Below, one piece after another: positions 34,215-45,109 of a stretch of DNA of 64,000 nucleotides. Both the position numbers and the translations under genes were made by a program. Each line of letters begins with the position of its first letter. Within the stretch, counting starts at the first letter, position 1. Location: NCBI GenBank assembly GCA_022843805.1, contig JALHMY010000002.1, positions 62,001-126,000 of the forward strand, read 5' to 3'. The notes below the pieces were generated by a model, which saw nothing but the letters and a program-made list of their open reading frames with translations, did no database searches and was not told where the DNA came from. Source of the stretch: Fuerstiella sp. Lineage in GTDB: Bacteria > Planctomycetota > Planctomycetia > Planctomycetales > Planctomycetaceae.

Positions 34215-35093
34215 TCAGATCGACACGCGGTTCAGGCATTCGGCGATGGCGTCGGCAAAACGTTCGGGGGCCTGCGGATGGTGGGCAAGGTACATGGAAG
34301 GTTCGATGAGTTCCACTTCCATGATGGCAGGTTCTCCCCGGCTCAGCCTGACGAGATCAACCCGGGCATAGAGAGTTTTCCCGGGTATCACTTCCAGAGT
34401 TCGTTCTGCCACCTCTTTAAGATCTGCCGGCACTTCGACGGTCTTCAGAACGCCTCCATGCTCTTCCTGAACACGAAAGTCACCTTTTTGGGGAGTCTTC
34501 AGGATACAGTGGCTGTAGTGTCCGCCGAAATAGAACAGTGAATATTCGCCGTGGTCAATCACGCTCTGCACGAATGGCTGTACCATCAGCTCACGATTTC
34601 CGAACGCCGCAATTGCCTGTTCGATGGTATGCGGAGCTGCACCAGGATGCACCCGAAAGGTGTCATCGGAATTCGCGCCGACAAGTGGTTTGACAACCCA
34701 CTGCTGACAGTCCGGGTCTAACATCAGACGTTGAATTCCGTCAGCATTCAGCCGAGGCCACCAGTGTGTTGGAACGATGGGTATGCCGTGGTCCTGCAGG
34801 AATTTGAGATACGATTTGTGAATGTTCCACCGGACGATACTAAGCGAATTTTCGAGCACCGTGCCGGAAGTCGAGATCGTCTCGAGGACATTCAAAAACT
34901 GCTCCGGCGCCTGCTGATAATCCCAGGGGGAACGAATGACTACCAGGTCAAAGGTATTCCATTGAACGTCGTGTTGTCGCCAGGAGACATCCTGTACAGA
35001 GATGTTGCGCTGGGCGAGCGGCTGGACGGTTAAATGATCGTATGCAAAGAACCCTTCCATGCTGTCCATTGTCAGAAAGGCGACGGATTTCAT
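34215..35093 (-). CDS. ATP-grasp family protein
   Basis: 292 residues with an ATP-grasp layout: an N-terminal pre-ATP domain (VVIRSPWDYQQAP), KSYLKFLQDHGIPIVPTHWW, the lysine/ATP strand QQWVVKPLVGANSDDTFRV (about 132-150), the LMVQPFVQSVIDHGEYSLFY region and the metal-binding end IMEVELIEPSMYL. It resembles RimK-like and DcsG-like ligases that join an amino acid to a carboxylate. The substrate is unknown. It is divergent from trpB. Confidence 0.82.
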   Translation of the reverse strand: MKSVAFLTMDSMEGFFAYDHLTVQPLAQRNISVQDVSWRQHDVQWNTFDLVVIRSPWDYQQAPEQFLNVLETISTSGTVLENSLSIVRWNIHKSYLKFLQDHGIPIVPTHWWPRLNADGIQRLMLDPDCQQWVVKPLVGANSDDTFRVHPGAAPHTIEQAIAAFGNRELMVQPFVQSVIDHGEYSLFYFGGHYSHCILKTPQKGDFRVQEEHGGVLKTVEVPADLKEVAERTLEVIPGKTLYARVDLVRLSRGEPAIMEVELIEPSMYLAHHPQAPERFADAIAECLNRVSI

Positions 35094-35308
35094 TTTGGCT
35101 CGCGGAAAATCACAGGAGAGTCGCTGAAAAATTGGGCTGAGAACATTGAAACCGAGTTCTATCGTCAGGAAACCGGTCCGGGAACTCGATTTTTTTACTT
35201 TTATTCGTCAGGATCTCCCAACAATAGAGACGTTGTCGGTGATTCAGTCAGCTGACTGATCGTCTCATCATTGTTTTCGTATTGCCTGATTTTCATACAG
35301 AAATAGAG

Positions 35309-36529
35309 ATGTCTTCCACAACTGAAAACTCGGCCGTCAGTGCAGTTCCGGACGAACGTGGTCGTTTCGGGGAATTTGGACGACGGTATGTGCCGGAAAC
35401 GCTGATGTATGCTCTGGACGAGCTGACTCGAGCATATTCCGACGCTTGTGCGGATCCGGCGTTTGATGCGCAATTGCGTGATTTGCTGAAGAATTTTGTC
35501 GGTCGTCCAAATCCTCTGTACTTTGCTGAGCGACTGACTGAAAAGTGCGGAGGTGCCCGCATTTATTTTAAACGGGAAGATTTGAATCTGACCGGCGCTC
35601 ACAAGATCAACAACACCATGGGGCAGGTGTTGCTGACCAAACGGATGGGGAAAACACGAGTAATTGCTGAAACCGGAGCCGGGCAGCACGGGGTCGCAAC
35701 GGCAACCGCGTGTGCTCGGTTTGGCCTTCCCTGTGTTGTTTATATGGGGGAAGAGGACGTACGTCGGCAGAAACTGAATGTCTTTATTATGCGGACGATG
35801 GGGGCTGAGGTTTGTCCGGTGACGACGGGTTCACGTACTTTGCGTGATGCGATCAATGAAGCGATGAGAGACTGGATGGCTTCCGTCCGTGACACTCACT
35901 ATATCATTGGCAGTGTGGTTGGGCCGCATCCATTTCCAATGATGGTGCGCGACTTTCAGTCGGTTATTGGTCGTGAAGCCCGTGAGCAGTGTCTCGCTCA
36001 GGTTGGCCGGTTACCGGATGAAGTGGTGGCGTGTGTTGGTGGCGGATCAAATTCGGCAGGGATGTTCTATCCGTTTGTGGACGACACGGGTGTTGCTCTG
36101 ACGGGTGTCGAAGCGGGTGGGCGCAGCAGCCATCTGGGCGATCATGCCAGTACTCTGACACATGGAAAACCCGGGATACTGCACGGCAGTTACAGTTATG
36201 TTCTGCAGAACGAGGATGGTCAGACCAGCGACGTGCATTCCATTTCCGCAGGTCTGGATTATCCGGGAGTTGGCCCTGAGCACAGTTACTGGAAGGATCT
36301 GGGGCGAGTCGACTATGTGAGCATTCTGGATGATGAGGCTCTTTCGGCCTTCTCCGTGATGGCTCGCACGGAAGGAATCCTTCCGGCAATTGAAACTTCC
36401 CACGCGATCGCATGGGCCATGAAATCAGCCGCCCGGCGTTCGCCAGATGACGTGATTGTCGTATGCCTTTCCGGCCGCGGTGATAAGGACGTCAATGAAG
36501 TCGCTCGGCTCACCGGTCAGGAAATGTGA
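35309..36529 (+). CDS. trpB: tryptophan synthase beta chain
   Basis: Condenses indole with serine to make tryptophan. From ATG 35309 the protein has 406 residues; TTG 35282 is less likely. The PLP lysine is 99 in [47 protein letters not shown] (phosphate-binding) and the C-terminal [10 protein letters not shown] are all diagnostic. trpA is not adjacent; instead metF follows within three bases, an unusual pairing. Confidence 0.97.
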   Translation: MSSTTENSAVSAVPDERGRFGEFGRRYVPETLMYALDELTRAYSDACADPAFDAQLRDLLKNFVGRPNPLYFAERLTEKCGGARIYFKREDLNLTGAHKINNTMGQVLLTKRMGKTRVIAETGAGQHGVATATACARFGLPCVVYMGEEDVRRQKLNVFIMRTMGAEVCPVTTGSRTLRDAINEAMRDWMASVRDTHYIIGSVVGPHPFPMMVRDFQSVIGREAREQCLAQVGRLPDEVVACVGGGSNSAGMFYPFVDDTGVALTGVEAGGRSSHLGDHASTLTHGKPGILHGSYSYVLQNEDGQTSDVHSISAGLDYPGVGPEHSYWKDLGRVDYVSILDDEALSAFSVMARTEGILPAIETSHAIAWAMKSAARRSPDDVIVVCLSGRGDKDVNEVARLTGQEM

Positions 36530-36531
36530 AT

Positions 36532-37419
36532 ATGAATCTGTCTGAGATCTTTCGAAGTCAGTCGTTTGTTGTTTCCATCGAAATCTTCCCTCCCAAATCG
36601 TCTGAGGGTGATGTTGCGCTGGAAAAGAACTTATGCACACTGACAGCCTGTAATCCGGCGTTTGTTTCCTGCACATACGGGGCCGGTGGTTCGACTCGCG
36701 ATCGAACGCTGCACTGGTGTCGGCACATTCAGTCCGATGGCAAACGCACGGCAATGGCTCACTTCACCTGTGTCGGGTCTACTCGCGATGAGCTTGTGCA
36801 GTGGCTGCTGGAAGCGAAGCAGGCGGGTATTCACAATATCATGGCACTGAGAGGAGATCCGCCTGCCGGTGAAACCAGTTTTCGTTCTGTTGAAGGCGGT
36901 TTATCCAATGCGAATCAGCTGGTGGAACTGATTCGGGAGACGTGCCCCGAATTCGGTGTGGGTGTTGCCGGTTATCCGGAAAAGCATATTGAAGCACCGT
37001 CGCTGGAGGCAGATCTTCAGAATCTGCAGCGCAAAGTGGCATGCGGCGCGGATGCCGTGTTCACTCAGCTGTTTTTTGTGAACGACAATTTCTTTTCATT
37101 CCGGGACAAATGTGACGCTCTTGGTATCTCCGTGCCTGTCGTTCCGGGCATTATGCCGATCACGGATTTTGCAAGAATCAAGCGAATTACGGCCATGTGC
37201 GGTACCGTTTTTCCGGAATCTCTGGCCTCAAAACTTGAGTCCGTCAAAGACGATGCGTCGGCACAATTCGAAATCGGCGTCGAACACGCGATTCGCCAGT
37301 GCGAACAACTGCGAAACGAAGGTGTTCCCGGTATCCACTTTTATGCGCTCAATAAGTCAGATGCCTGTCAGAGGATTCTGACGGGCCTGCAGATACCGAC
37401 AGCGGCAGCCAGCATCTGA
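36532..37419 (+). CDS. metF: 5,10-methylenetetrahydrofolate reductase
   Basis: Reduces methylene-THF to methyl-THF with bound FAD. The 295 residues carry [13 protein letters not shown] with the catalytic glutamate, [24 protein letters not shown] and [12 protein letters not shown], all MetF hallmarks. ATG 36532 lies nine bases after AGGA; a GTG at 36526 overlaps the trpB stop, but the spacing to the ribosome site is too short. Translation is probably coupled to trpB. Confidence 0.96.
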   Translation: MNLSEIFRSQSFVVSIEIFPPKSSEGDVALEKNLCTLTACNPAFVSCTYGAGGSTRDRTLHWCRHIQSDGKRTAMAHFTCVGSTRDELVQWLLEAKQAGIHNIMALRGDPPAGETSFRSVEGGLSNANQLVELIRETCPEFGVGVAGYPEKHIEAPSLEADLQNLQRKVACGADAVFTQLFFVNDNFFSFRDKCDALGISVPVVPGIMPITDFARIKRITAMCGTVFPESLASKLESVKDDASAQFEIGVEHAIRQCEQLRNEGVPGIHFYALNKSDACQRILTGLQIPTAAASI

Positions 37420-37428
37420 ATGCTGGCT
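37407..37428. terminator. hairpin overlapping the metF stop codon
   Basis: AGCCAGCAT (37407-37415) and ATGCTGGCT (37420-37428) form a perfect 9-bp stem around CTGA, which contains the metF stop codon. No T-run follows on the plus strand. It sits between convergent metF and pgi and may end transcription or protect mRNA ends. Confidence 0.5.
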
Positions 37429-37463
37429 GAGTGCAATGTCCGTGCAGCGAATCTCAGAACTGT

Positions 37464-38879
37464 TCAGCGGATATTGAGATTCGCCTGCATGTTCTTCTTG
37501 TAGGCTTCGACACCTGGCTGACCATAGGGATTGGTACCAACCAGCCGTCCTTCAACGACGGTCGCCAGCATCAGCATCTGAAAAATCTGACCGATGGTGT
37601 GTTCATTGATTGTTGGTAAGAGGATATCGGCTGTTGGTCGCTGAGCATCTGCGTAAGCCTTGTTGGTTCCATCCACAGCAGCCTGCAGAACTCGTGGAAG
37701 AGGACAGTCCTTCAGCTGGTTGAGGTGATCCTGATCCAGCGCATGTCCGGGAATGGTGATTGCGGGAAATCGCGGAGCGCCCGGAAGCAGGTTGGTGATC
37801 AGTTTGTCGCGTCGTCCTTCCTGGTGCTGCTGTCCTCGACTGTGCAGGTCGCGAGTATTCACCACGGTAATTGGCGTGGCACCTCGTTCATGCTTGCCCA
37901 GGCTTTCGCTGAGCAGCTGGTCATACCACAGCCCGACGGCTTCGAGTTTGCTGCCCCATGTGGACAGCAAACGAGTCGTCATTCCATGGTCCACTTCAAA
38001 GATGTGGCCAATCGCCGTGAAATCGAGAACAACATTCTGACCGCATGGAGCCGAACGGAAATGCTGAGTGATATCCGCGGCACCCTGCAGCAGGGCGCGA
38101 ATATCCATTCCGGCGACAGCAGCTGGTAACAAACCCACTGCAGTTAATACAGAAAATCGGCCGCCAATTCCGTCCGGAATTGAGAAGATGTCCCGGTATC
38201 CGGCAGCATTGGACAGATTGCGAAGTTTTCCCTGATCACCGGTGACGGGAACGATCAGGCTGGCAGCTTCCGCTCCAAAATGCTTCTCTACCAGCTGGCG
38301 AAATGTACGAAAAGCTGCTGCGGTCTCCAGTGTGCCACCCGACTTGCTGATCACAATGACTGCTGTTTTGCCATCTGGTCCGGACTGGCCTGCGGCTGTC
38401 TCTGCCCGCTGATCCAGCATTTGCAGCAGCGCACTTTGCTGGTCCGAGTCGACATTCCAGCCGTCGAAATAAATCCGCGGTACTCCATTGCGCTGAGCAC
38501 GACTCAGTTCATTGTGGTACGGATTCTTCAGGGCTTCGAACATGGCCCGCATGCCCATGTACGAGCCTCCAATTCCCAGGATGACGACTGAGTCTGCGGT
38601 GTCGCGAAGTCGTGCGGCACAGGCTTCGATTCGTGCAACCAGACTGTTCGCTTTGTTTTCCTCGAGGTCCTGCAGCAATTCCTCAGGCCACTGAATAAAG
38701 GCGGCGTCCAGTGGATCCTTTTCCTTTGGTATGGGTCCCCTGCTCTGCCACAGCTCAATATCGTTGAGAGTTTCGTCACGAGCTGAATTCAGGGCAGCAG
38801 ACAGCTGCTTCACTCGCTCCTGATCTGGAAGCAACGAAACCGCCGCATCTGGAATGTATCGCAAAAGCTCTGCAGTCAT
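37464..38879 (-). CDS. pgi: glucose-6-phosphate isomerase
   Basis: Interconverts glucose-6-phosphate and fructose-6-phosphate. The 471-residue protein has SIS-type sugar-phosphate motifs: VILGIGGSYMGMRAMFEALK, VVISKSGGTLETAAAFRTFR, PDGIGGRFSVLTAVGLLPAA and VEAYKKNMQANL near the C-terminus. The length matches the shorter bacterial Pgi group (Bacillus-like) rather than the 550-residue enterobacterial type. Single gene with its own promoter region at 38880-39062. Confidence 0.96.
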   Translation of the reverse strand: MTAELLRYIPDAAVSLLPDQERVKQLSAALNSARDETLNDIELWQSRGPIPKEKDPLDAAFIQWPEELLQDLEENKANSLVARIEACAARLRDTADSVVILGIGGSYMGMRAMFEALKNPYHNELSRAQRNGVPRIYFDGWNVDSDQQSALLQMLDQRAETAAGQSGPDGKTAVIVISKSGGTLETAAAFRTFRQLVEKHFGAEAASLIVPVTGDQGKLRNLSNAAGYRDIFSIPDGIGGRFSVLTAVGLLPAAVAGMDIRALLQGAADITQHFRSAPCGQNVVLDFTAIGHIFEVDHGMTTRLLSTWGSKLEAVGLWYDQLLSESLGKHERGATPITVVNTRDLHSRGQQHQEGRRDKLITNLLPGAPRFPAITIPGHALDQDHLNQLKDCPLPRVLQAAVDGTNKAYADAQRPTADILLPTINEHTIGQIFQMLMLATVVEGRLVGTNPYGQPGVEAYKKNMQANLNIR

Positions 38880-39062
38880 CGATTGGTCTCCACCTGGTAT
38901 TCAGTCAGTAACCGGCAGCTCGCACCCCGGCGGTTCACATTCTGTTCGTTGATTCCGGCCTCGCAAGTGAGCACGATGCCGTGTATGCAAAAACGGCGAC
39001 AATTCCTCGATTGGCAGGAATATTTGCCGTCAAATTCTCATTCGAGGCGAAATCAGCTGACC

Positions 39063-40403
39063 TCAGTCGACCGGTCGCGATTCTCCGCCGTTTGGTTTCG
39101 CTGGATTCCTGGTTAAAAGCCACAGCAGACTTCCTGCCACTATTGTCAGGATCGTTCCATAAAGGCGGCGAATGTCGTTGACAGACATCAGAACAACGGA
39201 AATCAGCGTGGCTCCCACATAGATGAGTGCGGCCAGTTTTCTGAAGAGTCCGACTGGAACGACGGAGTGAACGAACAACAGTGTGCTGACTGTGATGGCC
39301 GAAGATATTGACAGAGTGGTACCGAGATAGCTGAGCAGTTTTTGCAGAGTGCTTGTCATGACCAGAATCATGGCAAGCCCGGTCTGCAGAAGCACCGTGC
39401 GATGTATTGTCTGCTTTTCGGTGCGGAAGAATCGGGGGAACAGTCCGTCGTCAGCCATTCGGCTATAGATGCGAGGCCCGGTCATGATCATACTGGCTAC
39501 TGATGACAAAGTTGCCAGGGCGATCGCTGCACGAATGAGTCGTTCTGCGACGGGTCCCCCCAGCATTCGTGCGGAAATCGCCGCGATATCATCCTGTCCG
39601 GCCAGCTGAGCGGCCGGCGCCGCCGTAACGAACACCAGATTGAGCAGCACATAAAGAATGGTTGTCAGCACAGTGCCCAGTAACATGGCACGAGGAATGA
39701 CACGGACGGGGTCGTTTACTTCTGATGCCACATAAACAGCGGCATTGAATCCTGCATAGCTGAGCGAGATCCACATCACGGAAGTGGCCATCGCATACCA
39801 TAAATTCGTTTCGCCGCTTCCGGGACCGGCAGGGTCGGGCGGAATTACGAGAGGTTCCCAATGCCAGATATGTGTTGACTGGCTCCACGCCGCAAGACCC
39901 AGAAATGACAGCAGGATTGCGACTTTGACGAAAACCACCGTATTCTGAAGTACGGCCGCTCCACGAATCAAAAAAGAATGTCCGAGACCGCAGATCAAAA
40001 TGACCAGAAGGGCCAGCGAATGTTCGGGAAGGCCATATGCCATGGGGCTGTCGGGCAGGACGTATTTTTCAAAAGTTACTGCCGCAAATGCAATTGCACC
40101 GCTAAAGCCGGCAGTCAGAGAGACCCAGCCGGTCAGGAATCCTGCAAAGGGATGTATTCGGCGATGCAAATATAAATATTCGCCGCCGGATTCAGGCATC
40201 TGCTGAGCCAGTGCTCCGTATGCCGCTGACCCGCAGACGGCAATCGCTCCACCGATCATCCATGCAACTAAAACCAGAAAAGGCGTTTTCAGTTCAAGAA
40301 GCGTATACCCCGAAGTTGTGAAAACTCCGGCGCCAATCATGCCAGCAATAACGACACATGTAAGCGTCGTCAGACCAAACGGCTTTGGTTGTTCGTCCGT
40401 CAT
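39063..40403 (-). CDS. APC-family amino acid permease
   Basis: 446 residues and about 12 hydrophobic segments. The APC signature IAGMIGAGVFTTSGYTLLEL is at the first helix break (about 19-38), followed by WMIGGAIAVCGSAAYGALAQ and the proton/substrate-region SGGEYLYLHRRIHPFAGFLT. NDPVRVIPRAMLLGT fits the conserved loop after TM6. The substrate amino acid is not predictable from sequence. No operon partner. Confidence 0.92.
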   Translation of the reverse strand: MTDEQPKPFGLTTLTCVVIAGMIGAGVFTTSGYTLLELKTPFLVLVAWMIGGAIAVCGSAAYGALAQQMPESGGEYLYLHRRIHPFAGFLTGWVSLTAGFSGAIAFAAVTFEKYVLPDSPMAYGLPEHSLALLVILICGLGHSFLIRGAAVLQNTVVFVKVAILLSFLGLAAWSQSTHIWHWEPLVIPPDPAGPGSGETNLWYAMATSVMWISLSYAGFNAAVYVASEVNDPVRVIPRAMLLGTVLTTILYVLLNLVFVTAAPAAQLAGQDDIAAISARMLGGPVAERLIRAAIALATLSSVASMIMTGPRIYSRMADDGLFPRFFRTEKQTIHRTVLLQTGLAMILVMTSTLQKLLSYLGTTLSISSAITVSTLLFVHSVVPVGLFRKLAALIYVGATLISVVLMSVNDIRRLYGTILTIVAGSLLWLLTRNPAKPNGGESRPVD

Positions 40404-40507
40404 TCTTCAATATCCCGTTCCAGGATGACTGAATGATCCTGACGGACGGCTGAAACGACTGACAATGCCATTTCATTCCGATTTACGTCAGCAATCCACT
40501 GATCACT

Positions 40508-41326
40508 TTAGCTGCTTGCACTGCGGTATTGCCGAAGGGACCAGTGAAAAACGGCTCTCGCCACAATCAGACCCGCCAGAGAAGACAGCAATGCAACGAC
40601 AGCCAGTCGCCAGTCCTGAAGAGTTCCCACGATGGCCTGAGCGGGGATCGTAATCACCAGCAGGATGGGAATAATGTAGGAAAACAAAAACTGAATGGCT
40701 TCGCCCGGCTCGATTTCGTTCGCCGTGCGACCGTCATAGATGCTTCGCGGATACCTGGCAAAAACCGTAATATAAAACCAGAAATCGTAAAGCCCCTGAT
40801 TTCGTCCAAACCAGACACTTGTACTCGCCATGCTGATCATCAGGGAATAAAAGAATGCGACACCGACAGATACGTAGAAGAGAAACAGAAAGATCTGAGT
40901 TGCGGAAACTGGTTCTCCGATTCGATAAAGCGAGCGTCCCAGCAGCCACAGCGACAAAAGCATCTGACTGAACATTGCCAGATTGACTTTCTCCAGCGAC
41001 ACAAGGAACTGAGTATCGATCGGTTTGGTCAGAGCGAAGTCCAGGCGACCTGTGCGAATTTGTTCGCTGAACTCGGCACAGTTCGGCATAAAGAACGCCT
41101 CAACAATCGAGTTGATCAGCATGCCGGTAGCCATGAACGCGAAGTACTGATCTTCGCTCCATTCTTTGATAAAGCTGACCTGATTGAAAATGATTTTGAA
41201 CAGCGCGATCTGCGCTGCGAACCAGAACAGCCGGGTCACGATCTGTATCAGAAAATTTCCGCGAAACGACATTTCGCGTATCAGCGAATTTCGCAGGAAC
41301 GTCAGAAATACTCGACAGTAGAACAT
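40508..41326 (-). CDS. ABC-2 permease of the DUF990 type
   Basis: 272 residues, six predicted helices, starting [20 protein letters not shown] with the family-typical amphipathic N-terminus. [10 protein letters not shown] and LSYIIP-like segments ([20 protein letters not shown]) match ABC2_membrane_6 proteins. These normally come as two permeases plus an ATPase in one operon; no ATPase or second permease gene is adjacent here. Substrate unknown. Confidence 0.85.
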   Translation of the reverse strand: MFYCRVFLTFLRNSLIREMSFRGNFLIQIVTRLFWFAAQIALFKIIFNQVSFIKEWSEDQYFAFMATGMLINSIVEAFFMPNCAEFSEQIRTGRLDFALTKPIDTQFLVSLEKVNLAMFSQMLLSLWLLGRSLYRIGEPVSATQIFLFLFYVSVGVAFFYSLMISMASTSVWFGRNQGLYDFWFYITVFARYPRSIYDGRTANEIEPGEAIQFLFSYIIPILLVITIPAQAIVGTLQDWRLAVVALLSSLAGLIVARAVFHWSLRQYRSASS

Positions 41327-41351
41327 CTGGTCCCCGTGAGATTGTCCCCGT

Positions 41352-41381
41352 GGGAATTATGGGAATTATGGGAATTATGGG
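41352..41381. repeat. 9-bp microsatellite GGGAATTAT (3 copies plus partial)
   Basis: GGGAATTAT repeats at 41352, 41361 and 41370, followed by GGG. It lies between the ABC-2 permease and folD genes. A related series (GGGAATGAT units) occurs at about 63329-63357. Confidence 0.85.
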
Positions 41382-41416
41382 GCTTGAGGAAGTGTCGCTG
41401 CTGTGTTGGAAAGTCT

Positions 41417-42277
41417 TTACGCTTTAACGGACTGCATTGCGGCCAGCAGGGTGTTCTGCAGCAGCATAGCGATGGTCATCGGTCCGACACCTCCAGGTAC
41501 GGGTGTCATGGCGGAAGCAGTCTGAAACGCCGATTCATAGTCCACGTCGCCGACCAGAGTATCGCCGTCACGATTGATGCCCACGTCAATGACAACTGCA
41601 CCCGGCCGAATCATATCGCCCGTTACGAATCGCGGAATCCCCACGGCAGCGATCAGAATATCGGCCTGACGGGTGATTGCCGCGATGTCGCGAGTACGGC
41701 TGTGACAGACCGTGACAGTTGCGTCCGCTCCTTTCTGCATCAAAAGAGCGGCCATCGGTTTACCGACAATATCGCTGCGGCCAATCACAACAGCATGTGC
41801 GCCGACTGTTGCCACCTGTTCGTATTTCAGCATCTCCATCACTCCGTGCGGAGTGCATGGCAGAAACCGGGGGCGGCCCTGCAGCATCAGACCAACATTC
41901 TGCGGATGAAATCCATCAACATCCTTTACGGGGCTGACGGCATCCAGAACCATGGCGGAGTCAAGATGTTTCGGTAACGGCAGCTGTACCAGAATCCCAT
42001 GGACCGACGGATCCTGATTCAGCTTTGCAATCAGGTCCATCAGCTCCATGCGTGAAATATCGGCCGGCAGGCGATGCAGTACGCTGCGGAGTCCGGCTTT
42101 ATGACAGGCCCGCTCCTTATTGCGCACATACACCTGGCTGGCCGGATCATCACCGATCAATACCGCAGCCAGAGTCGCTGTGATGCCTGTCACACGCTGG
42201 AATTCCGCAGCCTCTGCCGCGACCCGATTCTTCACCGTCTCAGCAATCACTTTTCCGTCGATGACGCGCGCCACCAT
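41417..42277 (-). CDS. folD: methylenetetrahydrofolate dehydrogenase / methenyl-THF cyclohydrolase
   Basis: Bifunctional enzyme of C1-folate metabolism. From ATG 42277 the 286 residues have [14 protein letters not shown] with the catalytic lysine, [10 protein letters not shown], the NADP strand [20 protein letters not shown] and the C-terminal [14 protein letters not shown]. Normal length. Linked to pfk on the same strand with only 21 bases between them. Confidence 0.97.
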   Translation of the reverse strand: MVARVIDGKVIAETVKNRVAAEAAEFQRVTGITATLAAVLIGDDPASQVYVRNKERACHKAGLRSVLHRLPADISRMELMDLIAKLNQDPSVHGILVQLPLPKHLDSAMVLDAVSPVKDVDGFHPQNVGLMLQGRPRFLPCTPHGVMEMLKYEQVATVGAHAVVIGRSDIVGKPMAALLMQKGADATVTVCHSRTRDIAAITRQADILIAAVGIPRFVTGDMIRPGAVVIDVGINRDGDTLVGDVDYESAFQTASAMTPVPGGVGPMTIAMLLQNTLLAAMQSVKA

Positions 42278-42298
42278 CACAATCTTTCTGCCAGCCGC

Positions 42299-43558
42299 TC
42301 AGTCATTAATGCTGGTTTCCAGGAACCGTGCGAGTTTATGGAAGTCGCTTCCCACTTTGATAAACCGGACTTTTGTAACCAGGGTGAGTGGATCAACCAG
42401 AGTTTCAAAAGGCACATAGTGCAGATCCAGCTGCCCGCTGACGGAAACCATCACGCCATTGTGCTTTTCTTCGCACAATGCCCGATAAGCGCCGACTCCC
42501 AGCTGGCTGCCCAGCATGACGTCAAATGCATGGGGACGAGCACAACGGCATTCGTAGCCCAGCTGCAGCCCCGTCACTTTGCGTTTGACGCCCGTCTGGA
42601 TTCGGAATTCTTCACTCACGCGTCGGGCAAACATCTTGCCGAGGTCAACGTGTGCCACAGAGATGTGTCCGTGATCATCGCGAGGAACATCTTTCAGTGC
42701 TTCATCCGGCAGATATTCGGCCAGGCCTTCTGCCAGCACGATCACACCATATTCCTTGCCTTCCTGTTCCTGGCGATACCGCATGACTCGCACGATTTTC
42801 TGGACCACCTTGTCGATGTCCATGATCTTTCGTTCGGGAGTGGATGTGGGTGCCAGATATTTTTCGACAACATCCTCAACGCTGATCACAAGACTGGCTT
42901 CGCCCGCGATAGCCGCACCATAGGCCAGCCACCCTGCACTTCGTCCCATGCTTTCCACCATGAAGTAGCTGCGAGCGGCTTCCGCATCCGCATGCAGATT
43001 GCTGATTTCCGTGCCGAGTGTCTCGACGGCCGTGAAATAGCCGAACGTGAAATCGATGCCCATGTAATCATTATCGATCGTTTTGGGAACATGCACGACA
43101 GGCATGCGTTTCTGCCCGGCTGGCAGTCGATCCTGGAACATCTTCAGCTTGTTGGCTGTTTTCAGCGTGTCATCGCCACCGATGGAAACCAGAGCATCAA
43201 CGCCAATGGATCGTAAGGCATCGTAAACGCCCTTCATCGGCGCTGCTTTTTCCGGGTTTTCCAGATGAGCAGGACTCGTGATCTGCTTACCGGGATTTGC
43301 ACGAGCCGTTCCAATCAGAATGCCCTGTTTGCTTCGAGTCCGTCGCAGCATCACTTCGGACAGCTTCATATAATGCACACCCTCAATCATCGGATGAGCG
43401 GGGGTATATTCCATCAATCCGGAATAGCCGTATTTAATTCCGATGACTTCGATGCCGTTCTTGATGCATGAAATAGCACAGGTGGAAATCACGGCGTTTG
43501 CGGCAGGTGCCGGACCACCGGCAAATAACAGGGCTACACGTTTGATTCCATGGGACAT
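42299..43558 (-). CDS. pfp: 6-phosphofructokinase, pyrophosphate-type
   Basis: Phosphorylates fructose-6-phosphate. The 419 residues carry LFAGGPAPAANAV, SIGGDDTLKTAN (Asp129-Asp130) and VPKTIDNDY (Lys159). ATP-dependent enzymes have GGDGS and PGTIDND; the second Asp and the Lys here are the known markers of PPi-dependent enzymes. MVESMGRSAGWLAYGAAIAG is the substrate motif. Precedes folD on the same strand. The PPi assignment is from signature residues, not activity data. Confidence 0.9.
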   Translation of the reverse strand: MSHGIKRVALLFAGGPAPAANAVISTCAISCIKNGIEVIGIKYGYSGLMEYTPAHPMIEGVHYMKLSEVMLRRTRSKQGILIGTARANPGKQITSPAHLENPEKAAPMKGVYDALRSIGVDALVSIGGDDTLKTANKLKMFQDRLPAGQKRMPVVHVPKTIDNDYMGIDFTFGYFTAVETLGTEISNLHADAEAARSYFMVESMGRSAGWLAYGAAIAGEASLVISVEDVVEKYLAPTSTPERKIMDIDKVVQKIVRVMRYRQEQEGKEYGVIVLAEGLAEYLPDEALKDVPRDDHGHISVAHVDLGKMFARRVSEEFRIQTGVKRKVTGLQLGYECRCARPHAFDVMLGSQLGVGAYRALCEEKHNGVMVSVSGQLDLHYVPFETLVDPLTLVTKVRFIKVGSDFHKLARFLETSIND

Positions 43559-43695
43559 GGGGAGTCGTTTCCTTGGGCAACAGACTGCAAGTTGCAGAAA
43601 AAAAGGATGTGAGTCTGATCAGAACGGGACAATTGTTTGACGAACAAAATTCGCAGCTGATGCTGATACCGGCTGCTGAAACGTTTTCGGACTGC

Positions 43696-45033
43696 TTACC
43701 AGGTCCGTTCAACAAATGTGGTATCCACGGTCCCTTCAGCAAAGGCCGCGTGGTTAAACATCTTTTTAGCCAGCGGCAGAGTTGTTTGAATACCTTCGAT
43801 CACAAATTCCCGCAGGCAGCGTTTCATACATTGAATTGAATCTTCACGTGTGGGCTTATGAACGATCAGCTTTCCGATCATGGAGTCGTACCAGGGACTG
43901 ATCGTATATCCTTCGTAAACATGCGAATCAAAACGGACGCCCGGCCCGCCGGGCAAACGCAGTTTTGATATTTTTCCGGGACTGCCACGGAAGCCGTTAT
44001 CCGGATCTTCTGCGTTAACCCGCAGTTCGATGGCAGACCCGCGGCACTGAATATCTTCCTGACGGAAAGGCAGAGGTTCACCGGCGGCAATCAGGATTTG
44101 CTGCTTGATCAGGTCAATGCCCGTCACCATTTCAGTTACGGGATGTTCCACCTGGATGCGGGCGTTAACTTCGATGAAATAAAAGTTGAAGTTTTTGTCG
44201 AGAATAAACTCGACAGTACCAGCATTCTGATAGCCCGCTTCGCGGATAAGCCGTACCGCACATTCGCAGATACTGAGCCGCACGTGTTCCGGTAAGTTTG
44301 GAGCCGGACTCTCTTCAATGAGTTTCTGGTGACGTCGCTGCATGGAACAGTCCCGTTCCCACAGATGGACGGCATTTCCGTGCTGATCTGCCAGAATTTG
44401 TACTTCGATATGGCGAGGACGTTCGACGTATTTTTCGAGATACACGCCGGCATTCTTGAATGCTTTTTCCGCTTCCGCCGACGCCGCCTGAAGCCCGGCA
44501 CGAAGGGAAATTTCGTTGCCGGCGACTCTCATCCCTTTGCCACCGCCGCCAGCAGTCGCCTTAATGAGAACCGGATAGCCGATTTCGTCTGCGATTCGTA
44601 CTGCGTCCTCGACGTCCGAAATCAGCCCCTTGCTGCCCGGTACGCAGGGTACACCCGCCTTCATGGCAATTTCACGAGCACTCACCTTGTCGCCCAGTTT
44701 GGCCATCGCCTCATGTGGCGGACCAATGAATTCGATATTGCAGCTGCGGCAGACTTCCGCAAAATGTGCGTTCTCTGCGAGAAATCCATAGCCCGGATGA
44801 ACGGCCTGTACGTTACCAACTTCTGCAACGCTGATGATTCGATTAATCAGCAGGTAACTTTCGGAAGCCGCAGCAGGACCAATGCACCAGGCTTCATCCG
44901 CGAGCTCCAGATAATGAGCTCCCCGGTCTGCTTCACTGAATACCGCAACCGTTTCAATTCCCAGCTCACGGCAGGCGCGAATAATTCGCAGCGCGATCTC
45001 GCCACGATTGGCAATCAGGATTCGCTGAAACAT
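43696..45033 (-). CDS. accC: acetyl-CoA carboxylase biotin carboxylase subunit
   Basis: ATP-grasp enzyme that carboxylates biotin on AccB, the first step of fatty-acid synthesis. The 445 residues start [20 protein letters not shown] and carry [15 protein letters not shown], the ATP loop [32 protein letters not shown] and the catalytic ENAR-like [18 protein letters not shown]. It follows accB after 76 bases on the same strand. Confidence 0.97.
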   Translation of the reverse strand: MFQRILIANRGEIALRIIRACRELGIETVAVFSEADRGAHYLELADEAWCIGPAAASESYLLINRIISVAEVGNVQAVHPGYGFLAENAHFAEVCRSCNIEFIGPPHEAMAKLGDKVSAREIAMKAGVPCVPGSKGLISDVEDAVRIADEIGYPVLIKATAGGGGKGMRVAGNEISLRAGLQAASAEAEKAFKNAGVYLEKYVERPRHIEVQILADQHGNAVHLWERDCSMQRRHQKLIEESPAPNLPEHVRLSICECAVRLIREAGYQNAGTVEFILDKNFNFYFIEVNARIQVEHPVTEMVTGIDLIKQQILIAAGEPLPFRQEDIQCRGSAIELRVNAEDPDNGFRGSPGKISKLRLPGGPGVRFDSHVYEGYTISPWYDSMIGKLIVHKPTREDSIQCMKRCLREFVIEGIQTTLPLAKKMFNHAAFAEGTVDTTFVERTW

Positions 45034-45109
45034 GGAAATTCAAATTCCTTCTGAGAGCCTCGATCCGTAAACCGCCAGGTGATTCCGGCTGTTTTTTACC
45101 AAACACCGA

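Noticed and set aside
40529-41977. 482-codon plus-strand frame antisense to the ABC-2 permease and folD
   Set aside because: Both minus-strand genes have strong family motifs; the frame runs through two genes and a microsatellite.
42074-43216. 380-codon plus-strand frame antisense to pfp and folD
   Set aside because: Overlaps two well-supported enzymes and has no recognisable domain.
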